A stretch of DNA of 8,341 nucleotides, taken from the NCBI GenBank assembly GCA_031278295.1, contig JAITKQ010000201.1, forward strand, positions 1 to 8,341, written 5' to 3'. Shown piece by piece: positions 1 through 5,977 of the stretch (the stretch's first letter is position 1; each line of letters opens with the position of its first letter). The position numbers were made by a program, and so were the translations under genes. This DNA comes from Spirochaetaceae bacterium. Its GTDB lineage: Bacteria > Spirochaetota > Spirochaetia > Treponematales > Breznakiellaceae. A model generated the notes under the pieces. The model was not told the DNA's origin and did no database searches. It saw only the letters and a list, made by a program, of their open reading frames with translations.

Positions 1-119
1 GCGGGGGGTGGTTTGATGTTTCAGGGAACAGACTCAGGTGATTTGGGCGCATTTCCGGCCCTGCCGGAAACCGGGCTTTGCGGGGTTCCGCGAGGCAAGC
101 CCCTTGGGTTGCCCCTCCA
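1..119 (+). repeat. Family A repeat, copy 1
   Basis: This copy runs from a G-rich head (GC plus six G, then TGGTTTGATG) to TTGCCCCTCCA. It matches 245-362 almost base for base, with two substitutions seen (G3/A247 and one A/G near position 70) and one single-base deletion near the 3' end. The unit may extend left of the window edge. Confidence 0.9.
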
Positions 120-151
120 ATCCCTTGCGCGTTCCCCCGCCACCCACCAGT

Positions 152-244
152 GGGCCCCACATCCGCTACGCGGTAGCGTCCCGCGGGCGGACTTCAGGTT
201 CTGCCCTCGGGTCCGAAGGGGGCGGTAGGCATTCGCGGCTGTAA
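152..244 (+). repeat. Family B repeat, copy 1
   Basis: The palindromic core lies at 163-180, followed by the GGTTCTGCCCTCGGGTCCG segment and GGCGGTAGGCATTCGCGGCTGTAAGC, which leads straight into A copy 2. The stretch 152-205 is identical to 489-542 (54 of 54 bases by eye), so copies 1 and 3 share a recent exchange or duplication. Confidence 0.85.
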
Positions 245-362
245 GCAGGGGGTGGTTTGATGTTTCAGGGAACAGACTCAGGTGATTTGGGCGCATTTCC
301 GGCCCTGCCGGAAGCCGGGCTTTGCGGGGTTCCGCGAGGCAACCCCTTGGGTTGCCCCTCCA
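245..362 (+). repeat. Family A repeat, copy 2
   Basis: This is a near-identical copy of 1-119, with the G tract reduced to five G after GCA. It is directly joined to a B copy at both ends, which shows that A and B are modules of one composite element. Confidence 0.9.
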
Positions 363-580
363 TTCGCTACGCGAACGCTTCGCGCCCGCCAGCGGGTTTA
401 AAGTCCGCTACGCGGTAGCGTCCTGAAGGCGGGCTTCGGGTTCTGCACTCGGGTCCGCAAAAGGCGGTAGGCATTCGCGCCCGCCAGCGGGCCCCACATC
501 CGCTACGCGGTAGCGTCCCGCGGGCGGACTTCAGGTTCTGCCGTCGCTCCGCAAAAGGCGGTAGGCATACGCGGCTGTAA
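363..580 (+). repeat. Family B repeats, copies 2 and 3 in tandem
   Basis: The cores at 405-422 and 500-517 are exactly 95 bp apart. Before the first lies a variant palindrome, TTCGC-TAC-GCGAA (363-375), then CCCGCCAGCGGG and TTTAAAGT. The second is preceded by CCCCACAT instead, so two alternative left flanks (TTTAAAGT and CACAT) circulate among the copies. Confidence 0.85.
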
Positions 581-598
581 GCGCGGGGTGGTTTGATG
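581..598 (+). repeat. Family A repeat, head fragment
   Basis: Only the G-tract head (four G) and TGGTTTGATG of family A are present. From 599 to about 675 follows sequence found once in the window, which looks like an insertion into, or replacement of, the A body. Confidence 0.65.
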
Positions 599-675
599 AT
601 GTTGCGGGCATACGCGGTTCTTCCGGGTGACTGGAGTTGAGTCGTTTGCTATTCCGTTCTGCGGGCCTCACATCC

Positions 676-780
676 GCCCCGCCAGCGGGTTTAAAGTCCG
701 CTACGCGGTAGCGTCCTGAAGGCGGTGTTCGGGTTCTGCCCTCGGGTCCGAAAGGGGCGGTTTGCATACGCGGCTGTAAG
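676..780 (+). repeat. Family B repeat, copy 4
   Basis: The flank CCCGCCAGCGGGTTTAAAGT leads into the core at 698-715, then the GGTTCTGCCCTCGGGTCCG segment and CATACGCGGCTGTAAG. It passes directly into the third A-type fragment at 781. Confidence 0.85.
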
Positions 781-849
781 CGCGGGGTGGTTTGATGTTT
801 TTGGGCGCATTTACGGCCCTGCCGGAAACCGGACTATGCATGGTTCCGC
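781..849 (+). repeat. Family A repeat, internally deleted copy
   Basis: This copy has the A head (four G) and the TTGGGCGCATTT...CTGCCGGAAACCGG body but lacks 21 bases equivalent to 22-42 of copy 1. The lost stretch sits between short TTT runs, as expected for slippage or short-homology deletion. The end is diverged and passes into unique sequence (850-900). Confidence 0.75.
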
Positions 850-900
850 CAGCCCAGCCCAACCTTTGTCCCCACATCCGACCCCCGACCTAAATTTGGA

Positions 901-1170
901 TTAAAGTCCGCTACGCGGTAGCGTCCCGAAGGCGGTGTCCGGGTTCTGCCGTCGGGTCCGAAAGGGGCGATAGGCATACGCGCCCGCCAGCCCGCCAGCG
1001 GGTTTAAAGTCCGCTACGCGGTAGCGTCCCCAAAGCGGAGTCCGGGTTCTGCCGTCGGGTCCGAAAGGAGCGATAGGCATACGCGCCCGCCAGCGGGTTT
1101 CACATCCGCTACGCGGTAGCGTCCCCAAAGCGGGGTCCGGGTTCTGCCGTCGGGTCCGAAAGGGGCGGTG
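901..1170 (+). repeat. Family B repeats, copies 5 to 7 in tandem
   Basis: The cores lie at 908-925, 1011-1028 and 1106-1123, with periods of 103 and 95 bp. The extra 8 bp in the first period is a local duplication, CCCGCCAG-CCCGCCAGCGGG (983-1002). Copies 6 and 7 share a CCCCAAAGCGG flank right of the core and are the most alike, so this end may be the youngest part. Copy 7 breaks off after GGGGCGGTG near 1170. Confidence 0.85.
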
Positions 1171-1208
1171 GTGGAGGTTTTGACTACCGTGTTATCCGCT
1201 CCTTCCAC

Positions 1209-1235
1209 GCCAGAGGCTGCACCGTAGCCTCTGGC
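1209..1235. other. Inverted repeat, 10-bp perfect stem
   Basis: GCCAGAGGCT (1209-1218) and AGCCTCTGGC (1226-1235) pair perfectly around a 7-nt loop. The hairpin lies about 140 bp downstream of gltD in its direction of transcription. No T tract follows on the minus strand, so a Rho-independent terminator is unlikely. It may be another palindromic module of the repeat cluster or a structure in the 3' end of the gltD transcript. Confidence 0.55.
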
Positions 1236-1260
1236 ACTGCCCTTTGCCATACGCGGCTGC

Positions 1261-1274
1261 GGGGGGGGGGGGGG
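1261..1274 (+). repeat. Homopolymer of 14 G
   Basis: The tract follows ACGCGGCTGC, the sequence that elsewhere precedes the G-rich head of family A (with 4, 4, 5 or 6 G). It therefore looks like an expanded A-head G tract at the right border of the repeat cluster, after which unique sequence begins. Tracts of this length slip readily, so the exact length may vary or be a sequencing artefact. Confidence 0.9.
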
Positions 1275-1372
1275 CTCCCTTAACTGGCAGCCCTGCATCA
1301 TTAAACGGGGATTTTACCGGCGTGTAGAATCGACAGCGCTACAGGTTGCCGGGCGCACCGGACAGGCGGGGA

Positions 1373-2821
1373 TTACAGCGTCTCGATGATTGCTTCCGCC
1401 GCAGCCTTGCCGTCCGCTAGCGCGCGGACGACAAGGCTGGCACCGTTTCGTGAGTCGCCTGCCGCCCAGACCTTGGGGTTCGATGTGTGGAAGCTGCCCC
1501 GGGTTCGGATGTTACCCCGTTCGTCCGTGTCAAGCGAGAGATCGGCTACAAGCCCTCCCTGCACAACGTGGGTAAAACCCATAGCAAGCAGCACAAGATC
1601 GGCCTCTATTTCAAAGGCGGAACCGGCGCTTTCCCTGAAAACAGTACGCCCGCCCTCGACGACCGGCTCTACCCCGATTGCCTCCACCGCCGTAACCCTG
1701 CCCTCATTTCCCCGAAACGCCTTCGTGCTTACCGACCATAGCCGCTCGCAGCCTTCCTGGTGTGAGCTCGATGTCTTAAACAGCGTGGGCCAGAGCGGCC
1801 AAGGCTGCTCCGGGCTACGGTGTTCAGGAGGTTTGGGCATCACCTCGATCTGGGTAACCTTTTCCGCGCCCTGCCTGTTCGCCGTGCCTACGCAGTCCGA
1901 CCCGGTATCGCCGCCGCCGATCACAAGCACCTTCTTGCGGAAGGCGTTTATCGACTCAAAGCCGTCCTGTTCCGTCGCCAAAGTACGGTTTTGCAGCGAA
2001 AGAAAGTCCAAGGCCTGCACGATACCGGCCAGTTCCCTGCCTGGCGCGGCCAGATCGCGCGGTTCCCGTGCGCCTATCGTCAACAGCAGCAGATCGTAAG
2101 CAGCCTCCAGTTTCCCCGCGTCAACGATTTCGGAGCCTAGCCCCATGGTTCCAAATGCGTAAGGCCCGGAACCTACGCGGGTGTTCGTCTTGAAAACGAC
2201 GCCTTCCGCCGCCATTATCGTGATTCGACGGTCGATAAAGTCCTTCCCCAGCTTGAAATTCGGGATTCCGTAGCGTAAATAACCACCCACCGTCCTATCG
2301 CCCTCGTAAACCGTAACGTTAAAGCCCGCCCTGTTCAAAAAGTAAGCGGCGGAAAGACCGGCAGGCCCGCCACCGACGATGGCAACGCGCTTCCCGTTCC
2401 GTTTTTTTGGCGGACGCGGCACGACGAGTCCCAGTTCAAAGGCTTTTTCGATTACGGCAAGCTCGTTTTGCCGTATCGTAACCGGTTCATCGTTGGCGCC
2501 CAGTACGCAGGACGCCTCGCAAAGCGCCGGACACACGCGCCCTGTAAATTCAGGAAACGGGTGGTTCTCCTGCAACAGCGCCCAAGCGCCGGCCCAGTCC
2601 CCGTGAAAAATCCTGTCCTGGTACTCCGGCATCACATTCGAAAGTGGACAGGCCCAGTGACAGAACGGCACGGCGCAGTCCATGCAGCGGCTTGCCTGCG
2701 TCCGCCGCTCATCGTCCGAAAGCTGTTCCTCAACCTCGCTGTAATCGTTAATACGCTCTTCCACCGGCCTATAGCCGGAAACCTTGCGCTTTACCCTCAA
2801 AAAACCTTTTGGATCCCCCAT
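1373..2821 (-). CDS. gltD: Glutamate synthase small subunit (GltD family)
   Basis: This 482-residue flavoprotein passes electrons from NAD(P)H through FAD and Fe-S clusters to the large GOGAT subunit, which makes glutamate from glutamine and 2-oxoglutarate. The start MGDPKGFLRVKR is typical of this subfamily. An Fe-S domain carries Cys46, 49, 54 and 58 (CMDCAVPFCHWACP) and Cys97, 101 and 105 (VCPALCEASC). The FAD site is VAIVGGGPAGLSAA (146-159), the NAD(P)H site VLVIGGGDTGSDC (298-310), and the C-terminal FAD motif AAGDSRNGASLVV (453-465). Length is normal for the family. GAGG (2830-2833) lies 8 nt before the ATG, supporting this start. No large subunit (gltB) is in the window, so the partner is elsewhere or the protein serves another acceptor. 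Residues 217-240 look longer than in relatives I know. The gene is expressed from its own promoter and ends against the repeat cluster. Confidence 0.95.
   Translation of the reverse strand: MGDPKGFLRVKRKVSGYRPVEERINDYSEVEEQLSDDERRTQASRCMDCAVPFCHWACPLSNVMPEYQDRIFHGDWAGAWALLQENHPFPEFTGRVCPALCEASCVLGANDEPVTIRQNELAVIEKAFELGLVVPRPPKKRNGKRVAIVGGGPAGLSAAYFLNRAGFNVTVYEGDRTVGGYLRYGIPNFKLGKDFIDRRITIMAAEGVVFKTNTRVGSGPYAFGTMGLGSEIVDAGKLEAAYDLLLLTIGAREPRDLAAPGRELAGIVQALDFLSLQNRTLATEQDGFESINAFRKKVLVIGGGDTGSDCVGTANRQGAEKVTQIEVMPKPPEHRSPEQPWPLWPTLFKTSSSHQEGCERLWSVSTKAFRGNEGRVTAVEAIGVEPVVEGGRTVFRESAGSAFEIEADLVLLAMGFTHVVQGGLVADLSLDTDERGNIRTRGSFHTSNPKVWAAGDSRNGASLVVRALADGKAAAEAIIETL
1403..1438 (-). other. Strong inverted repeat inside the 3' end of gltD
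   Basis: AGCCTTG (1403-1409) pairs with CAAGGCT (1432-1438) and CGTCCGC (1411-1417) with GCGGACG (1424-1430). The result is a 15-position stem with one mismatch and a 6-nt loop. It encodes the SLVVRALADGKA part of the protein and ends about 28 nt before the stop codon. There is no T tract. It may act in mRNA stability or be a by-product of codon choice. Confidence 0.6.
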
Positions 2822-2847
2822 ACCGTCCGCCTCAAAATCATTTTTTC

Positions 2848-2877
2848 ATTATACAAAAAATCGGCCGCCCCGGTGAA
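2848..2877 (-). promoter_or_regulatory. Probable sigma70-type promoter of gltD
   Basis: On the minus strand a perfect TATAAT (2853-2848) follows TTCACC (2877-2872; 4 of 6 to TTGACA) at 18 bp. The predicted start is near 2841, giving a leader of about 20 nt that contains the GAGG ribosome site. Its presence suggests gltD is transcribed separately from the racemase gene 144 bp upstream. Confidence 0.6.
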
Positions 2878-2965
2878 GTCAATCCCGATTAGCCTCCGAT
2901 TCGCCCTAATTTATCCGCGCTTTCCCTGCCGCTGTCAGCCGCCCTGTGCGAAATGATACCCCCAT

Positions 2966-3766
2966 TCATTTACCCTCTATTTCGTAGCTGAGTTCCGAAA
3001 GAAGCACCTTGCCGCCTATCCAGATACCCTGTGGCAGGCCGCCCTCCGCCATGACACGCGCCGTGATTATGCCGCCCGGCTGTTTAACAGACAGCGAAAC
3101 CCCTCCGCCCTTTTCAAAGATGTAACAGGCAAGTGCGGCCGTGCCGGAACCGCAACTTGATTCGAACACGAGAGATTTGGAGGCGTACACATAGACGGCG
3201 GGCCGCATTATTTCTTTTACCGTGTCGTAGAACATCACACCCAGGGCGTCCGGCTTGCCGAAACGCGCCTGGAAAAGCGCCTTTATTTTGAAAAACCTTG
3301 TTTTATCCGGCCTTGCATCTTTCGCGATAACATGGCTTATGCCGTCGAAACGGTACACCGGCAGGGTTTTGCCGTCAAAAACGAGCCCGCCGGGTACCGG
3401 AAGTGGCATAGCGGCGGAGGCCTCGCCGCTGTCGCAGTCTACCTCGACAGGGACAGGCCGCGCGGCGCCGCTCACCTCAACCGTGAACGCCTGCCTGCCG
3501 TGGAGCCCCTTCATACGCGCCACAAGCAGGCCGAAGGCGCGCGCCGCGTTTCCGCAGAATTCCCCACCAGTCATAGTAAGCCGCCACAGTCCGTTTTCTG
3601 CCCCGGGTGCGGAGACAAAACCAAGCTGTTCTGCCCGCAATTCCTTCTCGGCAAGCAAGGTTTTCGCGGCCTTTAGCCGCTCCGCCGCGTCCATGCCCTG
3701 CCCGTTCAACACAAAAATCGTGATATTCCCTGCCGGGTCAGCCTTAACAATATTCAGAATTTGCAT
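2966..3766 (-). CDS. DapF-fold amino-acid racemase/epimerase, CntK-like
   Basis: This 266-residue protein belongs to the PLP-independent two-cysteine racemases. Both catalytic cysteines are present: Cys71 in MTGGEFCGNAAR and Cys205 in FESSCGSGTAALA. The details differ from true diaminopimelate epimerase. The N-terminus reads ADPAGNITIFVL instead of a GxGNDF-type motif, the first Cys sits in EFCGNAA rather than CGNGxRC, and the C-terminal part has KQPGG. These features, and cysteines near 72 and 209, match what I know of CntK, the histidine racemase of the staphylopine pathway. An annotation pipeline would probably call it dapF. The substrate (histidine, diaminopimelate or another amino acid) cannot be read from the sequence. 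No metallophore synthase (cntL/cntM type) is next to it. The ATG is preceded by no well-placed ribosome site, only AGGG 2 nt away, but the promoter position fits a leaderless start. Confidence 0.8.
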   Translation of the reverse strand: MQILNIVKADPAGNITIFVLNGQGMDAAERLKAAKTLLAEKELRAEQLGFVSAPGAENGLWRLTMTGGEFCGNAARAFGLLVARMKGLHGRQAFTVEVSGAARPVPVEVDCDSGEASAAMPLPVPGGLVFDGKTLPVYRFDGISHVIAKDARPDKTRFFKIKALFQARFGKPDALGVMFYDTVKEIMRPAVYVYASKSLVFESSCGSGTAALACYIFEKGGGVSLSVKQPGGIITARVMAEGGLPQGIWIGGKVLLSELSYEIEGK

Positions 3767-3773
3767 TACCCTA

Positions 3774-3802
3774 ATTATACGGTGTGCAGCTTGCCGTGCA
3801 AA
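3774..3802 (-). promoter_or_regulatory. Promoter of the racemase gene, predicted leaderless
   Basis: On the minus strand TTTGCA (3802-3797; 4 of 6) and a perfect TATAAT (3779-3774) are 17 bp apart. Only 7 nt separate the -10 box from the ATG at 3766, so transcription should begin at or within a base or two of the start codon. Confidence 0.65.
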
Positions 3803-3843
3803 GGCGGGCGGCGGCGCTTACCGCAAACTTAACCGATCGAGGC

Positions 3844-3893
3844 CGCCCCAAAACTTTAGTTTTGGGGCGACAAGCTTTGCTTGCCCGGCAAGC
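3844..3893 (+). other. Stack of palindromes in the divergent intergenic region
   Basis: A perfect 11-bp stem with a TTTA loop (CGCCCCAAAAC / GTTTTGGGGCG, 3844-3869) is followed by CAAGC-TTT-GCTTG (3871-3883). That overlaps GCTTGCC-C-GGCAAGC (3879-3893), so the last two are mutually exclusive folds. They end 13 nt before the ribosome site of the DJ-1 family gene. In the plus direction they would lie in its leader. No T run follows on either strand, so a plain terminator is not convincing. I see no clear plus-strand promoter around them. Confidence 0.6.
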
Positions 3894-3906
3894 TCTAAAA
3901 AATGGC

Positions 3907-3912
3907 AAGGAG
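3907..3912 (+). promoter_or_regulatory. Ribosome binding site that fixes the DJ-1 family start
   Basis: AAGGAG is 6 nt before the ATG at 3919. The frame is open further upstream to a GTG at 3784, but that part crosses the palindromes and has no family similarity. Confidence 0.85.
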
Positions 3913-3918
3913 TGTTTT

Positions 3919-4482
3919 ATGAGCCGCAAAATGTATTTGTTTTTGGCCGATGGTTTTGAGGAGGTCGAGGCCCTGACGCCCGCCGATTACCTCAGGCGCG
4001 CTGGCATGGATGTCAAACTGGTTTCCATAAGCGGGGAACGTACCGTTACCGGAGCGCACGGCATCCCCGTGCTTGCCGATATGCTGATAAAAGAGGCATC
4101 CGTTTCGGCGGATTGGGACGGCCTCATCCTGCCGGGCGGTTTGCCTGGCGCGTCGAATCTCGCGGCGAGCGCCGAGCTTGACGCGCTGTTAAAAAAGGCG
4201 TCGGGAACTTCCGCATTGATATGCGCGGTATGCGCCGCGCCGGCCCTCGTGCTTGCGCCCAAGGGCTTGCTGGAGGGCCGCGCATGGACCTGCTATCCGG
4301 GAATGGAAAAGGAGGCGGGCGCGGCTGTAAAAACCTGGAGGGACGAGCGGGTTGTGGCCGACGGAAATGTAATCACAGGCCGCGCCGCCGGTACCGCGGG
4401 GGAGTGGTCGGTTAAAATTATAGAAAAATTGCTGGGCGCGGAAACCGCCGTAAAAGTGGCCCGGTCCGTCCTCTTAAACTGA
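3919..4482 (+). CDS. DJ-1/YajL/PfpI-family protein
   Basis: This 187-residue cytoplasmic protein has the flavodoxin-like DJ-1 fold. The N-terminal LFLADGFEEVEALTP places Glu17 as the conserved acidic partner. The nucleophile elbow is ICAVCAAPALVLA, with Cys105 equivalent to Cys106 of human DJ-1. ILPGGLPGASNL (70-81), TCYPGME (124-130) and a C-terminal TGRAAGTAGEW stretch (153-163) are also typical. Length matches the family (about 185-195). Members are reported to act on methylglyoxal or in oxidative-stress protection, and the exact activity is disputed, so none is assigned. It is the only plus-strand gene here. It is divergent from the racemase gene and convergent with the acyltransferase gene, with 2 nt between the two stop codons. 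Confidence 0.93.
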   Translation: MSRKMYLFLADGFEEVEALTPADYLRRAGMDVKLVSISGERTVTGAHGIPVLADMLIKEASVSADWDGLILPGGLPGASNLAASAELDALLKKASGTSALICAVCAAPALVLAPKGLLEGRAWTCYPGMEKEAGAAVKTWRDERVVADGNVITGRAAGTAGEWSVKIIEKLLGAETAVKVARSVLLN

Positions 4483-4484
4483 AG

Positions 4485-5258
4485 TTATGTGGGGATGCGT
4501 AGACGCCCGTACTCGTCCTGCTGTAACTTAAGAAGCCCCGCTATCTCCTCTCGCGTCCTGTCGGAAAAGTACTGCCGGTTTTTACCGCCGTCCGTATCCG
4601 ATGTTTTTACCGGTTTTCCAAACGAAACATAAACGGGCCGTGGGTGTACCCATTTTGTCTTTTCAAAGGCTTCGTAAGAACCGCTCAGCGCTACCGGCAC
4701 TATATCCGCACCCGAATTCGTTGCCAGATGAAACGAGCCCGCCCTGAACGGCAGAAGGCCCTGCCCGCGGCTCCTCGTTCCTTCGGGAAATATTGCCATG
4801 GAATGGCCTTTTTTTATTTTTTTCGCCCCGCGTTTTATCGCCTCAAACGATTTGCGCGGACTGGTTCTGTCTATAAAAATACCGCCCAGTAGCACAAGCC
4901 ACAGGTTTATGAACGGGACATACATGATTTCTCTTTTTGCTATAAAACCGAATGGCCGGCCAATCGCGATGTAAAGCAATAAAATATCCAGTATGCCGGA
5001 ATGGTTGCAGGCAAAGCACAGGCCTGTTTTTCCACGCGGCGGAATGTTTTCCGTACCGCTGACGGTAAGCTTAAATCCAGTACAGAAAATTATGAATACC
5101 GAAATGGTTTTCATGGATTTGTACATCAGCTCGGATGATAGTTTACGCAGGCCTATCAAGCTTGTTAAACCCAGAAATACCGCTATCGGTACTATTGTTG
5201 CCGCCGCAACGGTAATAATAAAAAAAGTGTAGGCTGTAACAAAAAAATTCTTTATCAT
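4485..5258 (-). CDS. plsC: PlsC-type 1-acyl-glycerol-3-phosphate acyltransferase
   Basis: This 257-residue membrane acyltransferase would convert lysophosphatidic acid to phosphatidic acid in phospholipid synthesis. Its motifs are in family order: NHSGILD (catalytic His86 and Asp91), GGIFIDR (125-131), FPEGTRS (157-163, phosphate binding) and VPVAL (187-191). A hydrophobic N-terminal segment (about 5-36) and another at about 50-60 anchor it to the inner membrane. Length is normal. The ATG overlaps the stop of surE as ATGA (5255-5258), so translation is probably coupled and the two share an mRNA. Acylation of another lysophospholipid is possible, since the motifs do not settle the acceptor. 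Confidence 0.92.
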   Translation of the reverse strand: MIKNFFVTAYTFFIITVAAATIVPIAVFLGLTSLIGLRKLSSELMYKSMKTISVFIIFCTGFKLTVSGTENIPPRGKTGLCFACNHSGILDILLLYIAIGRPFGFIAKREIMYVPFINLWLVLLGGIFIDRTSPRKSFEAIKRGAKKIKKGHSMAIFPEGTRSRGQGLLPFRAGSFHLATNSGADIVPVALSGSYEAFEKTKWVHPRPVYVSFGKPVKTSDTDGGKNRQYFSDRTREEIAGLLKLQQDEYGRLRIPT

Positions 5259-5968
5259 TGCTTTTTCACCATGGGATGTATATAGACAAGGCTTGCGGAA
5301 ACTGTATTTTGATTCACCGCCTCGTTATCCGAGCCGGATTCATACGCGGTCTCGGCCTTCATATTGTTGAAATTAAGCCTGGACCAGCCTGTCTCTGAAA
5401 ACTCTATAGTTATATTGTCGGTATACCGCCGCCTGGACGGAAAAGTAATAAGCGCTTCGTCCGGCAGATCCTTTATGTTGGGTATATTAACATTTATGAA
5501 AATCTCATCATCCCAGAATTCCATGAGTTTATCGAAGTGCGATGCCGACCAGGACGCCGCCGCGTCCCAAAAATATTTTGGGCTGCCGGCGAGGGAAAAC
5601 GCGATTGACGGGATGCCGTGCAGCGCCCCCTCCCGCGCCGCTGCCGCCGTGCCGGAAAATATTATATCAGTTCCCAAGTTGCAGCCGGCGTTTATCCCGG
5701 AAACAACCGCGTCAACCCTGAATTTTACCCCGCCGGAAAGCACGGCTATTATGCAGTCTACCGGGGTCCCGCGGCATATCCATGTGTCCGCCGCAATCTC
5801 CTTTACGTCTATATACCCCGCGGCAAGCGACATCGAATGTGAAGCGCCGGAACGTTCCCTGTCAGGCGAAACCATCAACACCCTATGACCCAACGCACGC
5901 AGGGCGGACACCAGACTTATGATCCCTTCGCTCTGATAGCCGTCGTCATTACTCGCAAGAATGTTCAT
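5255..5968 (-). CDS. surE: 5'/3'-nucleotidase SurE
   Basis: This 237-residue cytoplasmic metal-dependent phosphatase removes phosphate from nucleoside 5'- and 3'-monophosphates. The N-terminal MNILASNDDGYQSEG gives the metal ligands Asp8 and Asp9. Ser40 is in PDRERSGASHS and Asn93 in VSGINAGCNLG, and CRGTPVDC (65-72) is also conserved, so the active site is complete. Length is close to the usual 240-260. The start lies 9 nt after the stop of the glycosyltransferase gene, without a strong ribosome site, so translation may depend on ribosomes finishing the upstream gene. The stop overlaps the acyltransferase start. It is the middle gene of a three-gene minus-strand operon. Confidence 0.95.
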   Translation of the reverse strand: MNILASNDDGYQSEGIISLVSALRALGHRVLMVSPDRERSGASHSMSLAAGYIDVKEIAADTWICRGTPVDCIIAVLSGGVKFRVDAVVSGINAGCNLGTDIIFSGTAAAAREGALHGIPSIAFSLAGSPKYFWDAAASWSASHFDKLMEFWDDEIFINVNIPNIKDLPDEALITFPSRRRYTDNITIEFSETGWSRLNFNNMKAETAYESGSDNEAVNQNTVSASLVYIHPMVKKQ

Positions 5969-5977
5969 GCCGCTATT

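Larger units (their letters stand above)
1..1274. repeat. Mosaic cluster of two interleaved palindromic repeat families
   Basis: This gene-free stretch is built from family A (about 118 bp, near-full copies at 1-119 and 245-362, broken copies at 581-598 and 781-849) and family B (about 95-103 bp, seven copies). The B core CCGCTACGCGGTAGCGTC starts at 163, 405, 500, 698, 908, 1011 and 1106. Most B copies are followed by a GGTTCTGCC-TCGGGTCCG segment and a GGCGGTAGGCATACGCG-like segment, and then either by CCCGCCAGCGGG (another small palindrome) or by GGCTGTAAGC leading into an A copy. Short open frames on both strands only translate the repeats (recurring AYAYRPFRT and GTLPRSG strings on the minus strand), have no recognisable domain and are not called as genes. 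The remainder to 1372 is unique sequence in which I see nothing definite. Confidence 0.9.

Noticed and set aside
163..1123. CRISPR array
   Set aside because: The repeats are spaced irregularly (95-242 bp), the intervening sequence is itself repeated rather than unique, and no cas gene is present.
21..1301. Several short open frames in the repeat block (for example 21-296, 531-767, 901-1128 and 1014-1301, minus strand)
   Set aside because: They translate the repeats themselves, lack domains and ribosome sites, and differ in reading frame relative to the repeat unit. They are by-products of GC-rich repeats.
1386..2140. Long plus-strand open frames opposite gltD
   Set aside because: They are antisense shadows of a gene with complete conserved motifs, and they have no family features.
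2822..2965. Terminator or small gene between the racemase gene and gltD
   Set aside because: Only short pairings (for example ATTAG/CTAAT around a 13-nt loop) and no T tract or plausible reading frame.
3784..3918. Upstream GTG start extending the DJ-1 family protein by 45 residues
   Set aside because: The extension crosses three palindromes, has no family similarity and lacks a good ribosome site, whereas AAGGAG sits 6 nt before the ATG at 3919.
3255..3959. Plus-strand open frame across the racemase gene and the palindromes
   Set aside because: It is antisense to a gene with both catalytic cysteines and runs out of frame over the DJ-1 gene start.
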